From: Rhypophila decipiens
Taxonomy: Eukaryota > Ascomycota > Sordariomycetes > Sordariales > Naviculisporaceae
Direction of reading: 5' to 3'
DNA: 64,000 bases
Assembly: GCA_033297075.1 (NCBI GenBank)
Contig: MU858045.1
Location: forward strand, 310,001 to 374,000
Part shown: positions 22,901 through 34,237 of the stretch, piece by piece
Layout of the letters: every line of letters starts with the position of its first letter
Numbering within the stretch: position 1 is the first letter of the stretch
Position numbers and translations under genes: made by a program
The notes under the pieces: model-generated
Databases searched by the model: none
What the model was told of the DNA's origin: nothing
The model's input: the letters and a program-made list of their open reading frames with translations, nothing else

Positions 22901-23855
22901 GGTACTGCCCCCCAGCGTGCAGCATTGTATCTGGATGCTTTCGGTGCCAGTCGTCTACCCCCGTCTAGAAACGGTAGAAACCCTGGCGAACACATTCGCC
23001 ACAGGGAAGAAGGCAGTGAACACGACGTATAACATCCTCGGCAAGGTCACGGCGGGCGTTGCCGGGGTGGTAGGCGGGAAGGAGATGGTTGCGCACGGGT
23101 TCAAAGAAGTCAAACGTGCAGTCGGGAAATCAGGACTGATGGGCAACGCGCTGAATCAATTCGGCGAGCTTGAGATTTCGGAAGAGCTGAAAGATCTCTG
23201 GACGCACGAGAGTAAAGATTTGGAAAGGACATATCTCATTCGCACGCTGCAGGGGATCGCCCAGCAAAAGGGGATTAGAATGACGTTTTTGAGTGGTGGT
23301 ATGTTTACCTCACCTCCTTCCCCCTTTCAACTTTTTAATCAGCAAAACTAACCTGGCTTGTGTTTGTTAGATGTAAACTGCTGCGGAGCAGGCCTAGTCC
23401 ACGACCCATCCCATCCATCAGACCACAAAACAATGTACCAAATCATCACCTCCCCCGTCGTAGCCGCCCCAGCAGGCAACTATCTCCTAAAGATGCTCCA
23501 CAACAACAAACTCTTGTACGTCCCTGCCAACGGGCACAAGTCCACAAACGAAGTCTCAGACACCAAAGAAGACATGATGGAGATCTTCCACACCGACGCG
23601 AGCGGGACCCCGCGGGAGCACAAGAAACTCATGGGCAGGAGGAATTACGTTGCTATTGTGGCGTATGATCCCGAGACTGTCCAGGGAGGGGCTGGGGGGA
23701 GTAACTATGCGGGGAGTGTTGCGAGTGGGCATTCCAATGGGGGGTTGAGCAAATTGAGTCTGGCGGTTGATTTTGTTGTGCAGGGGGATGGGGCTTTTAC
23801 GGCTACTACCAAGTATGGGCCTGTTATTGTGCCGCATTTGGAGTTTGGGCATTAG
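19980..23855 (+). CDS. WW-domain and PhoD-like phosphatase domain protein
   Basis: Exons 19980-23298 and 23371-23855 (1,267 residues). The intron has a GTATGT donor, an AACTAACC branch and a TTGTTAG acceptor. Residues 1-530 are disordered, rich in P, S, A and Q. A WW domain spans about 535-565 (PLPEGWIAHLDQNSGQYYYI; tryptophans 538 and 561), expected to bind proline-rich ligands. The PhoD-like metallophosphatase domain starts at about 640. It shows GLGDQIYGD (aspartate 803), QIDDHDIFDGFGSYPDYMQ (873-876) and AGWHFVKFLGPAVVVVGPD. The last motif, GDVNCCGAG at 1106-1114, spans the splice junction. In classical PhoD the equivalent motif is GDVH, so a metal-ligand histidine is replaced by asparagine here. 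The protein may be a cytosolic phosphatase or phosphodiesterase; the substrate is unknown. Confidence 0.85.
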
Positions 23856-24934
23856 ACACATGCTGCAAGGATGGGGACGGGGATGGGGTGAGGGGCTGAT
23901 GGTATGGGCTGGGTTGGTTGGTTTGTTTTGGGTATAATGGTCGAGTTGGCTGGGAGATGGAAACAGTGATCGGACGAGTTGGGAGGTTGAGATGAAGAGG
24001 GTCAGAATAATGACATTGTTCTCGGTGAAATGGGATGAAGATAGCAGATGGGACGGGCAGGACCGAACTGAAATGCTGATGACGACGAATTGCTCCTTTT
24101 ATATATATATATATACTTTTCTTCTCTTTTTTGGACATGATGTTCCTCCTCCTCTTTATTCATAGCCGTTTTTGTTATTTATCGTTTTGCTTTTTATATT
24201 CCCCCATCCTGCCTGCCTGCACATGTTTAGCAAGTTTTGGTTAGTTTTTTGTGTATTTCGCGCCTCCTCGATTTCTATAGTTTAGTCCTTCATCACTCAG
24301 TACAAGAAAGACAAGCCATTTACGACGGTAAAACCACTAGCAATATTATGCCTGTTCATCGTCTTTTTTCGTTCCATCCGTTATGGTATGAATCAAGCCA
24401 GTGAGGCCACTGGGAAGCAGAGAAAACCTTGGGGGTATTTAAGCATTTGAAAGTATTGTCTTGTATTATATCCGCCATCTAGGCATCTATCGACCGTCCA
24501 CCCTTCTCTCCTCAGCAAGGTATTGATTATTTCATTACCACCACCGGTCGGCGCCATTAACCATCCATCCAGTATGAAGCTCCTTCAACTTTTTCATATA
24601 CAAAACCGAAACAAAACCAGAAAGAAACCCAACAAACAAACGACAGTCATATATACGCCAACCATGTACGTTAAACAGAAAATGCGCCAGCCACTTTCCA
24701 CGGACGGTCTCTCCCTCCTTTTCCGCCTATGCTAGGTATACAATGCCATGCCATGCCTGCCGCCATGCTATGCTCTTATGCTCTTATGCTGCTATGTATA
24801 CGCAAAACATGATGCAGAAAAAAAAGATGCCACAAAATGAAAAACATCCACTCCAAGTCTGGCCGGGTATGCCAGCTTCTGCCCAACTGAGGAGGAGGAA
24901 ATAAAACTTATCAGACAACCTTAAAGGCTTAAAG
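23856..24934. other. Convergent intergenic region, no gene seen
   Basis: Between the 3' ends of the PhoD-like gene (+) and CDC6 (-). It contains an (AT)7 run at about 24101-24115 and T-rich stretches typical of 3' UTRs. The frame at 24523-24735 has no domain features. Short TGCTATGC/TGCTCTTATGC repeats occur at about 24750-24795. Confidence 0.5.
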
Positions 24935-27013
24935 TTAATCCAACGCCTCGCCACTCAAAATACTCATCAAAATACCCACCCCCGCGCCAGCCTCAAGCGC
25001 AGTCTCCATCTCCTTTTCACCCACACAACTAGCAACCCTCTTCTCGTCCCCCAACCCATGCACGTTAGCAAAGATATCCCTTCTCTTCTTCCTCCCACCA
25101 GGAGTCTGCGACACGCGAAAAGACCCCGTCTTCCCGTCCGCCTCGCTAATAAGCGACAGCGTCTCCAGACTCCCAATCACCTCGCGGAATTCCGAGCTCG
25201 ACAATGGATGGAGCACCGAGTCCCTCGTGCAAAGAACGCTGTAGATATCATACAGCGCTTTCACCGTCGGGGCTGCAACAACCTGGGTTTTTGAAGATGG
25301 GGTAGCCGCCATGGTGGCTGCTTTTTCTGCCGCTAGAGCACGGTTCCGCTTCTCAATGGCCATCAGAGAGCAGAGGGCGGCTTTTTGCTGCAGGTTGAGT
25401 GTCTTGAGGCGCTGGTTCGTGCCGTGGCTAAAGGCAGCTGCCGTGACTTTATTCAGGTGGGCGATGGATACGCGAGGGGCGTTCTCCACCGTTAGACTTT
25501 GCAGAGAGCGGACAAGCGAGGCTGAGAGGCTTGATCCGCCGCCGCCGCCGGATGTCTTGGTGGGTCCTGAGGAGGAGGAGGCAAGGTTGCGGTTTTCGCC
25601 CAGGACGGCCTTCTTGGAAGGGCTCATCTGGAGGAGTTGCTCTTTTACTTCGTTTTCGTGCTTTAGACGCGTCTCGCTTTCTACCAGGTCGATTGAGCGG
25701 CGGAGAATCTCGAACGCCCGTCGTAGGTCGCCTGTCTGGGTGGATACCTTGCGGCAACAGAGTTCGATGGCTGCGGGGTGGAAGAAGGGGAGGAAATTAG
25801 GGTCTGCTGCTGCGGATCCAGCAGCCGCCGGGAGGAGGGTCTTTAGGCGGGTGACGATTATGCCCTTGATTTGCTGGGCTGTGTACGGGAGAATGGGGAG
25901 GAGGTCTGGCTTGAGGTTTCGCGACTTGAGACGGGGGAGGAACCGGTCTGTTAGGTCGAGCGCGTTGGCTATGCCGATCAGAGCCAGGCGGGACGTCTTT
26001 TGGAGGGACCATTCAAAGACGCGGTAGAGGCTTTCTGGGTCGAGCGTCAGGATGTGGTCGATCTCGTCCAGGACTACCAAAAAGACATCGGTGGTGGTCT
26101 TCTTCTTGGGCATGATGAGCTTCTGCAGTGACGTCGCGAGGTCGCTTTCTGACAGTTCCAGGTCCTCCCCGCCTAGCTGACCGAGCAATGTCAGGTACAG
26201 ATCCTTGGACGACTTGATGCTCATGCAGTTGATGTATGCTTTTTTAATGGCGCCGCCAGTGGATGCTGCGACGACCTCCTGCGTGACTTCGTTGACCAAT
26301 GCGCTCTTTCCAGTGCCCGGTGGGCCGCTAACATAGAGACAGCCACCTGGCTTCGCCGTGGTGCAACGATGCAGGAATCCTCTCAGTTTTGTCCTCTCCT
26401 CGTCGCGTCCAATTAGTTGTCCGGGATCGGCGCTACGGGAAAAGAGCTGTCGAGCTTGGTGGTACACAGTTTGACACGAGCTGGGCGTGAGAGGAGTTTG
26501 AGGTGTCAGTCGTCTGGACAGCTTGCCCACCGACATGACCCGATGCCGGGGAGTCGTCGGCTTGGCGAAGACATCGTAATGGCGTGGCGTCGAAGGCGTG
26601 ACGGGAAGCGCTGCACGGGAACAAACGTTAATTGGAATAACCTTGAGGCATCCCGACTTTACTCAAAACTTACGAGTCTTTGTTGGGCTGGTTGCTACAG
26701 AAACCCGTCTGGCCTTTGACTTGGAAGGTGTATACGCGACAGGCTCCTCAATGGGCTCCGGCTGCCGATTCTCTTGATTCTCAAGGTCGTCGACCGCGAT
26801 TTCCGTAATGGTGCATTTTTTCTCGAGATCGGAAGCGGCTTCCTGCACGGAGCGTCTTGTTCTTTTTGTTGGGGGTAGTTCTTGCACGGTGTCGAGAGCT
26901 ATCGTGGTTGCTGGGTCAGTCCGAGTCTTGAAACTGGAGCAGGAGCTGGAGAAAAGGGGCTCCAACGTACTAGCTGCCCGTGAGCTTCGGGTTCTCTTTC
27001 CAAGAATTGCCAT
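24935..27013 (-). CDS. CDC6: DNA replication licensing ATPase CDC6
   Basis: Preferred exons 27013-26971, 26898-26674 and 26610-24935 (647 residues). CDC6 binds ORC at origins and loads MCM2-7 in G1. The AAA+ module shows GRDEER, Walker A GPPGTGKSA (185-193), Walker B VVLDEID (268-274), sensor 1 IGIANALDLTDR and a C-terminal winged-helix region (about 540-610). The N-terminus has a KRTR basic patch and at least nine S/T-P sites (TPSK, SPTK, TPRH and others), as expected for CDK-controlled degradation or export. Intron 2 is clear (GTAAGT to GTGCAG). Intron 1 is 72 nt with GTACGT, a CTGAC branch and GATAG, yet it has no stop and keeps frame, so an unspliced 671-residue form is also readable. Upstream lie two ACGCG cores, consistent with G1/S control. 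Confidence 0.9.
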
Positions 27014-27670
27014 TGTGATGTGCGAGACGGTGATGATGATGATGACCAGGAAGGGACGATGAGAAAGAAGCAACGGAGAAGGTGTGGATGGTGGTGGAGG
27101 AATTTCATAAATGGAAGGAATTCCCTGGGCCCGCTTGGTGAATTCATCTCTGCGCGCTTGCTGTCACGAACCCCTGGCCTGGTAAGACGCGACCGCGCTA
27201 TGGTGGGGCTGTCCAAATCGCGATTTCTCGCGTGTCAATTAAAAGTCCGTGGCTGGGGTGGGTACAGAGGCTTGCTTCCCGTTTGTGGCTTAACGGCTGT
27301 GGCTCGTTTGCTCAGATGAAAGCGGCCCGTGCCCGCTGTCCGCCGAGGTGGGATGAAAGGGCCCCACCCCTGCCGATGACAGCCGCTCCGCGTGGGGTTA
27401 GGAGGGTGGCGATCTCCGCCTGCCCCTATTGTTGGACGAAAGGACGCCGGCGAGACAGATAGCGAGCACAAGCTTATTCTTAGGAAACGCCACACCTTGG
27501 GTTGAGCAAAATGACCGCATATTCCAGCATCTTATACCAGCGCAGAAGCTCGATGCAGAAGATCAAAAGGAAGTGCTGGTTGGATTTGGGACGGACTGGT
27601 TTAGGTTATCAGGGTTCTCTTGTATTTTCTTAGGTACTGCTCATCCTTTGTGAGATAAGCTTTCCAAACC
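27014..27670. promoter_or_regulatory. Divergent promoter region of CDC6 and molybdenum cofactor sulfurase
   Basis: The 657 bases between the two divergent ATGs hold no gene. The CDC6-proximal part is purine-rich on the plus strand (GATGATGATGATG). The centre has the ACGCG elements listed separately. The right-hand part runs into the ATG at 27671 through AT-rich sequence. Confidence 0.5.
27187..27233. promoter_or_regulatory. Pair of ACGCG (MCB-core) sites upstream of CDC6
   Basis: ACGCG occurs at 27187-27191 and, on the other strand, at 27229-27233 (reading ACACGCGAGAAA on the minus strand). They lie about 175-220 bases before the CDC6 ATG. ACGCG is the core of the MBF-bound MluI cell-cycle box that drives G1/S genes, including cdc18/CDC6 in yeasts. 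Short sites occur by chance in GC-rich DNA, so the role is inferred from position and gene identity. Confidence 0.35.
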
Positions 27671-29138
27671 ATGACCGGCCCAACGATTCCAGCCAACTCG
27701 GGTTACAATATCGCCATCGAAAATGTCAGAAAGAAAGAGTTTCCCATGTTGGAGGGTGAGCGATCTCGTGATTCTCGAAGACTTGTTTCTTCTCCTGCTA
27801 ACTTTGATTCAGGGGAAATATATCTCGACCATGCGGGAACTACACTCTATCCCAAATCCTTGATGGACCGGTTCGCCCGGGAGATGACGTCCAACCTCCT
27901 TGGAAACCCCCACTCAGCCTCGGCATCTTCCCAGAGGTCATTGGTACGCATAGAAGACATTCGTCTTCGTGTGTTGCAATTTTTTAACGCAAACGCGGAC
28001 GAGTTTGACCTCGTGTTTGTGGCCAATGCAACGGCGGGAATCAAGCTTGTCATGGAAGCCATGAGGGCTCAACCTGGTGGTTTCGACTACGCATATCACC
28101 AGTCGAGCCACACCAGCTTGGTTGGTGTTCGAGAAGAAGCTCGAAAAAGCACATGTCTCAGCAATGACCAAGTTGAGAGCTGGCTTGCAGGTAGCTGCCC
28201 TTTTGAAAACTCGGGCGGCGATGGGCCCATCTTGTTTGCCTATCCAGCACAGTCAAACATGGACGGCCGACGACTCCCATTGGCTTGGGCGGAAAAGGTA
28301 CGCTCTGCTAGCGACAGGAAAACATTCACTCTCCTGGATGCTGCAGCGTTTGTCAGCACCTCGCCTCTTGACCTTGGCTGCTCAGAGACAGCACCAGACT
28401 TTACTGTTCTCAGCTTCTACAAAATCTTTGGCTTTCCAGACTTGGGTGCGCTGATCGTAAGACGACAGGCCCAAGATGTATTCATGTCCAGAAGATACTT
28501 TGGAGGAGGCACGGTTGACATGGTGGTTTGTGTCAAAGAGCAATGGCACGCCCCCAAAAGCCAGTTTCTCCATGAGCGGTTAGAAGACGGGACGCTGCCC
28601 ATCCACAACATCATAGCGCTCGATGCGGCTCTGGACGTACACGGCCAACTCTTTGGGTCCATGACAGACGTGGCAGATCATACCTTGTTCCTAGCAAAGA
28701 GGCTCTACGATGGGCTCAAAGAGCTGCGGCATGGTAATGGTGAACCCGTCTGTGTGGTTTACTCTTCAGACCCCAAACCAAAGACCGACAAGATGGGCAA
28801 TAATGGCCCGGTCGTGGCTTTCAACATGCGCAACAGTCTAGGTGCCTGGATAAGCCTCGCAGAGGTTGAGAAACTGGCGAGCCTGAAGCACTTTCACATC
28901 CGCACAGGCGGTCTCTGCAACCCAGGAGGGATCGCCACCGCCCTCGGGCTTGAGCCCTGGGAGATGAAGCGGAACTTTTCGTCTGGGTTCCGATGCGGGA
29001 CAGATGATGATATCATGTCTGGAAAGCCCACCGGCGTGATACGAGTCAGTCTGGGTGCAATGTCCAACATTTCCGACGTGGACAGCTTTGTCAACTTTGT
29101 ATCCGAGTTTTACCGTGACGAACTCGTACAATCGTCGC

Positions 29139-29184
<46 letters not shown>

Positions 29185-30322
29185 GCCTCCCTCAACTTCA
29201 GCATTCCTGAGAGTTGCCGCCATAACAGTCTACCCCATCAAGAGCTGTGGCGGATTTGAGGTTCCCGAGGGTGTAGACTGGGCGGTCCGACCCGAGGGCC
29301 TAGCATGGGACAGAGAATGGTGTCTCGTACACGGCGGAACAGGCCAAGCATTGAGTCAAAAACGAATCCCCCGCATGGCGCTCATCCGCCCATCTCTCGA
29401 CTTTGAGCGCGGGGAGCTGCGTGTCACATATGTCGGACCGTCGTCTACTACTATCCCGCAGCATCTCCCCCGCGAAATCACAGTTCCGCTTTCGCAGAAC
29501 CCAACTGTATTCGCGTCGTCTTTCCGGCCAATGTCCTCGCGTGTCTGTGGCGAAGAGATACTAGTCCAGACATATGCCTCTCCAGAGATTAATGATTTCT
29601 TCTCTGGCGTGTTGGGCGTGCCCTGCGTGTTGGCGAGGTTCCCTGCCTCTGGTCAGGGCAAGAGTATGCGGCATGCCAAAGCCCACTTGCAGAAACACCA
29701 ACTACCGCCGCCGCTACCAAAGAAAGTGATGAATATCCCCGGATCATTCCCCGAGGCCATCGAAGCGTTACCGCCCTCCCCGCCAGATTCTGATTCAGAC
29801 GAGGTGACAAAGCAGCAGCAGCCGCCGAGGAGGATCCTGCTATCGAACGAAAGTCCCATATTAGCCATCACCCTAGCGAGTCTGAACGCCCTAAACAAAG
29901 AGATCCAAGCTCGCGGCGGGGATCCTGTCTCTTCAGCCGTCTTTAGGGCGAATGTCATTCTCGATTGTGCTTCCTCTTCTTCTGAGGAGGTGGAACCATA
30001 CGCAGAAGATAGCTGGTCGACCCTCCAGATTGGAAAGAAAAGACACGAATTCACCATGTTGGGATCGTGCAGGCGGTGTCATATGGTGTGTATCAACCAG
30101 GAGACTGCTGTCAGGAGTGAGGAGCCGTTTGTCACGCTCTCCAAGACGAGGAGGTTTGATGGCAAGGTCTTTTTTGGGACGCATATGGCTTATTCGTCTT
30201 CTTCTCCTGCTGTTTCTGATAGCACGACGACGGTGGCGGCGGCGGCTACTGCCAAGGCAGCTCAGTTTCCTTCCATTCGAGTTGGAGATGTCGCAGTTGC
30301 CTATTTAGGGGGGAGCTTATAG
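27671..30322 (+). CDS. hxB: Molybdenum cofactor sulfurase
   Basis: Exons 27671-27755 and 27813-30322 (864 residues). The enzyme transfers sulfur from cysteine to MoCo, activating xanthine dehydrogenase and aldehyde-oxidase-type enzymes in the cytosol. The N-terminal NifS-like domain shows IYLDHAGTT, GNPHSASASS, the PLP lysine in SFYKIFGFPDLGAL (Lys232) and the persulfide cysteine in RTGGLCNPGG (Cys397). The C-terminal MOSC part has VYPIKSCGGFEV, WDREWCLVHGGTGQALSQKR and GSCRRCHMVCINQET. The two are joined by a 16-glutamine run. A second disordered insert (PPSPPDSDSDEV) lies inside the MOSC half, and an alanine/threonine run lies near the end. The 57-nt intron (GTGAGC, GCTAAC branch, TTCAG) has length 3n without a stop. 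Splicing is preferred because it restores PMLEGEIYLDHAGTT. Confidence 0.92.
29138..29185 (+). repeat. CAA trinucleotide run encoding 16 glutamines in MoCo sulfurase
   Basis: Fifteen CAA codons and one CAG form an almost pure microsatellite. It sits exactly in the linker between the NifS-like and MOSC domains, where length change would keep the frame and disturb neither fold. Confidence 0.95.
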
Positions 30323-30996
30323 CTTCTTTGGGTTGTACCAGTATGTGCCCAAGTTTCCCTGCATGGAATTTGATCAGTATGGCCCTTTTGGTTGATTTAT
30401 TTAGTTAAGAATGAATACGAGATTGTGCATTTTTCTGCTATTCTGAATTGGATATGCTAGCGTCAATAGAAACGGAACAGACCCCAAGTCTGGAGGAAGA
30501 TTTGTTGATACGCATCTGGAACCCTCGCTTTATGCACCTGTATATTCTCTGTTCTGTTCATCTGTTAATTATCAATTATCGGATACTGTTCCTCTTGATA
30601 TTCATAATATAGTTTTTGTCTTTTTTGCAAAAGCAAGGTCCACGAACCATCCTCAATATCAATCCAAATTCAGACGTAGTACCATAGTCTGGAGAACCTC
30701 AGGAGCTTATAATTCCTCTTGATATAGGATCCGCATAGGTACAGTATGTACCTAGCTGTTAACAGGTAGACATTGGTAGGGGGTTCCAGTTCAACCAGTT
30801 GTCATCTGAGGAGGATATTGAAGAAGAGAGAGTTTGGTTATGAGCAAGTATTCTGGACCTTTTCTCACTCTTTTTCCCCCCATTTCCTTTCCCGTTCACT
30901 CCAAATATCAACGTTTACTTCATGTTGAGAAAGTATTCAAAGTATACATCTCATTTCTCTCTCCTACCTACCCTAATATCCCCCCCAAAACCCAAC
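30323..30996. other. Convergent intergenic region, no gene seen
   Basis: AT-rich 3' sequence between MoCo sulfurase (+) and methylmalonate-semialdehyde dehydrogenase (-). It contains no coding-like frame and no notable repeat. Confidence 0.5.
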
Positions 30997-32843
30997 CTAA
31001 GAATGAGTAGGCATATGAACATCCGCCTTGGTAGAGATGGCATCAGCCCCCGCCCAAAAAGCAGTAACAGTCTTGGTCTGGGTATAAAAATTCACACCCG
31101 GCCGTCCATAAAATGTACTCGCTCCCCCCCCAGCAATACTCTTCTTGTTGCCCGTAAAGCTAAACATGGGAAGAGGCACAGGAATAGGCACATTAATGCC
31201 CACCTGCCCAGCTTCGATCCTCCTCCTGAACGTCTCGGCCGTGGGTCCCGACCTGGTAAATATCGCGACGCCATTGCCGTATTCATTCTTGTTGATCAAG
31301 TCAATCGCGTCGTCCAGCGTCTCGACGTTGAGACAGACTAGTACCGGACCAAAGATTTCTTCGGTGTAGCACTTCATAGTTGGCGTGACGTCGGTTATGA
31401 TTGTCGGAGCAATCCAGTTGCCGTTGGGATACTTCTCGGGCTTGAAACCACGCCCATCAAGTAGGATCTTGGCGCCTTCTTCCTCGGCCGACGCAATCAG
31501 GCTCTCAATCCTGGCCTTGGAATGCGGCGAGATAACAGGGCCCAGATCAGCGCCTTCCTCGAATCCACCGTTCACAGAAAGTGCCTTGGCCCGTTCGGCA
31601 ATCTCAGGAAGCCACTCCTTTGTCTCGCCAACCATGACGAGCGTCGAAAGAGCCATGCACCGCTGACCGGCCGCACCAAACGCCGCACCCACGACGGCAT
31701 TGATAAACTGGTTCTTGTTGCAATCCGGCAGCACAGCGGCATGGTTCTTGGCGCCCAAGTTGGCCTGAACACGCTTCCCGTTGGCCGAGCCGCGGGAGAA
31801 GATGTACTCGCCAGCCTTGTTGCCGCCCACAAAGGAGACGGCCTTGATGGCCGGTTCGTCGAGGATAAAGTTGACGGCGCGGTGGGCGCCGTGGACGACG
31901 TTGATGACGCCGTCGGGGAAGCCCGCTTTCTTGGCGAGTTCGGCCAGGATCATGGCCGCACCGGGGTCCCGCTCCGAGGGCTTGAGGATCAGGGTGTTGC
32001 CTGTTACTGTGGCGATCGGGATGCACCAGAGTGGGATCATGGCGGGGAAGTCTAAAAAAAGGTGGATTGGACCGTTAGTGCATCTTTCTTATCTACAACT
32101 GACAGAAAGGGGAATTACGCACTGAATGGGCAGATAGCAGCCACCACACCGAGGGGCTCCCTGTACGTCCTCGTCTCCATGTCCTTGGCCACCTCGAGCA
32201 CCTCGCCCTTGAGCAGCTCGGGCGCAGCGCACGCCGCCTCGGCCACCTGCAGACCGCGGAGCACATCACCCTTGGCGTCGGCAAACGTCTTGCCCTGCTC
32301 GAGGGTGATGCTCGCCGCCAGACGGTCCCAGTTCTCGCGGATCAGGGCGACGAACTTGAACATGATCTGCTGGCGGTGCAGCACGCTCGTGGTCCGCCAT
32401 GTCTCAAAGGCCTTTTGCGCCGAGGCGACGGCCGCCTTGAGCTCCTCATCCGTGTTCTGGGGCACGCGGGTGACCAGGTTGTTGGTGGCCGGGTCGTGGA
32501 GATCAATGAACTCCTTGGTGGACGAGGTGACGAATTGGTTGTCGATGAAGAAGGGCGTGTCCTCGACCTTCTCGATCTTGTCGTGCGTCCTGGGGAAGTC
32601 GGTCGCGGTGCTGGCCAGGTGAGGGCTCAGATGCTGAGCGGTGGCGTGTATTCTCCTCACCGCCGTCACGTTTGAAGGAGCCATCTTGCTGTTGGGTCCG
32701 ACGTTAGACCTAGCAGTGCTGTTGATGTTGCTGGTGCTCAAAGCCGAAATAGCCCGGGCAGACTGACGACGAGCAGCAAATCGAGGAGACGAAGAAGCCG
32801 AGAGGTTCAAGCAACGGCGGGAAGTAGTACTGAGCCGATGCAT
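30997..32843 (-). CDS. Methylmalonate-semialdehyde dehydrogenase (CoA-acylating), mitochondrial
   Basis: Exons 32843-32123 and 32051-30997 (591 residues). It oxidises methylmalonate and malonate semialdehydes to propionyl- and acetyl-CoA in valine, pyrimidine and inositol breakdown. The N-terminus is rich in R, S and A ([20 protein letters not shown]), a typical mitochondrial presequence. Aldehyde dehydrogenase blocks are [13 protein letters not shown] (spanning the intron), [24 protein letters not shown] and the catalytic [11 protein letters not shown] (Cys372). EEIFGPVL and the family-specific [14 protein letters not shown] follow. The intron has a GTGCGT donor, a CACTAACG branch and a TTTTTTTAG acceptor. 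A second in-frame ATG (residue 54, position 32684) is followed by another basic stretch ([11 protein letters not shown]), so a shorter precursor is possible. Confidence 0.93.
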
Positions 32844-34237
32844 GGTATATTATTGTTGGGGAACAAGATTGGGGGTAAAAGAAGAAAACAAGCAACACAA
32901 TCTAATCCACACGCCGGACCGGAGTGAGGACCGTTTTCTCGGGAGACAGAAATAGGAAACGAGCCACTCAGCAGTAAGTAACACCCGTTTTCGAGGTACC
33001 TATCTAATCAACCACTCAAGTCTCAAGAGTAGAGGATTGGCTGGATAGAATATCTCAAAACGGTCACGTACCTGGCTGGGTAGTCTTGTCTGGGTAGGAA
33101 AGACAGACAGAGAAGGCGGTAAGAGACAACGTTGGACTTGGGAAAGGAGTAAGAGCCAGTTGCTTGCTGAACACGTATCGATGCAGCACAGGAACGACAA
33201 GCAACAAAACAACAAAGCTAGTCCCCGTGTGTAATAGAAACGAGTAAACGGAAGAAGTGGTTCATGCACTCGTGATGTGTCCAGGATAGATAGGTCAAAA
33301 ACAAAGAGGACAAATGAAGGCTCGGGGAATTGGGATCCAAGATGGGGCGTCGGTCTTGTGACTATAAAAGGGAGAGAAGCGATATCGCTGGGCTTACAGA
33401 TACGCTACGGATGACAGGAAAATAGTGTAAAAGAAAAAGGAGGTCTGATCTCTCTCCTCTATATCTCGACTTGTCATCAACACTTGTCCGCTTCAAGCTG
33501 TCTCTTTCTATTAGCCCGTGAGGTGCCGCTTTCAATCGAGAGGGGTGAAGGAGGCCGAAGGCGAATAACATGGCAAAATGTGGGGCTGTCCCGCCATCCG
33601 CAACCCCGGTCTATCTCCCCAAAGCCGTTGTCTGCCGAGCGTGTCCGGATACAATTCCCCTCCTTTCTCAAACGCTCAGCTAAGAGCTTGCAATTGGGCC
33701 TTGTCATTGGGGGAATTCATACGCCACTCGCTGTCAATGGGGTCGCCAAGCAAGCAGCTCGAGGACTTCCATCCCCATCTCGTAAGGTCGTCTGGGGTAA
33801 AGTCACCTTCAAGTTGCTTCAGCGCGGGCCAGGCCAACTCCACCGACTGTCTTGATCGGGTCAACAATCGCGGACTGTTCACATGACCAGATAGCTACAT
33901 CTCGAGCATTTCACAGAAATACGACTCTGTCCTCTCTGTTTCGTTTTCATGATTTCACGCCTTTGTATTTGAGTTTGGGTGCCTAGAATACAGATGCGCC
34001 ATGAGACTCCAAAAGTAGACCATAAACATGGGAAATTAAGCAAGAAAAAAAGAGACCAGGAGCCGTGAGAAGCATCAACGGAAACGCAGTATCAAAAGGC
34101 CATTTTTAGACCAGTCCACAGATTACTATCTTTAACATACCGGAACTACCATTTTGTTTTCCCAAGACTACCAATGTGTCTTGTTTGTTCCTCCCACTCC
34201 ATCCCTCCTGATAAAAATAACAACTGGATCATCCACC
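32844..34237. other. Intergenic region, no gene seen
   Basis: Upstream of the methylmalonate-semialdehyde dehydrogenase gene and downstream of calnexin (both minus strand). The frames at 33484-33886 lack domain features. Polypyrimidine and purine stretches are present but nothing distinctive. Confidence 0.5.

Noticed and set aside
31522..32055. 177-codon plus-strand frame
   Set aside because: Antisense to the methylmalonate-semialdehyde dehydrogenase exon.
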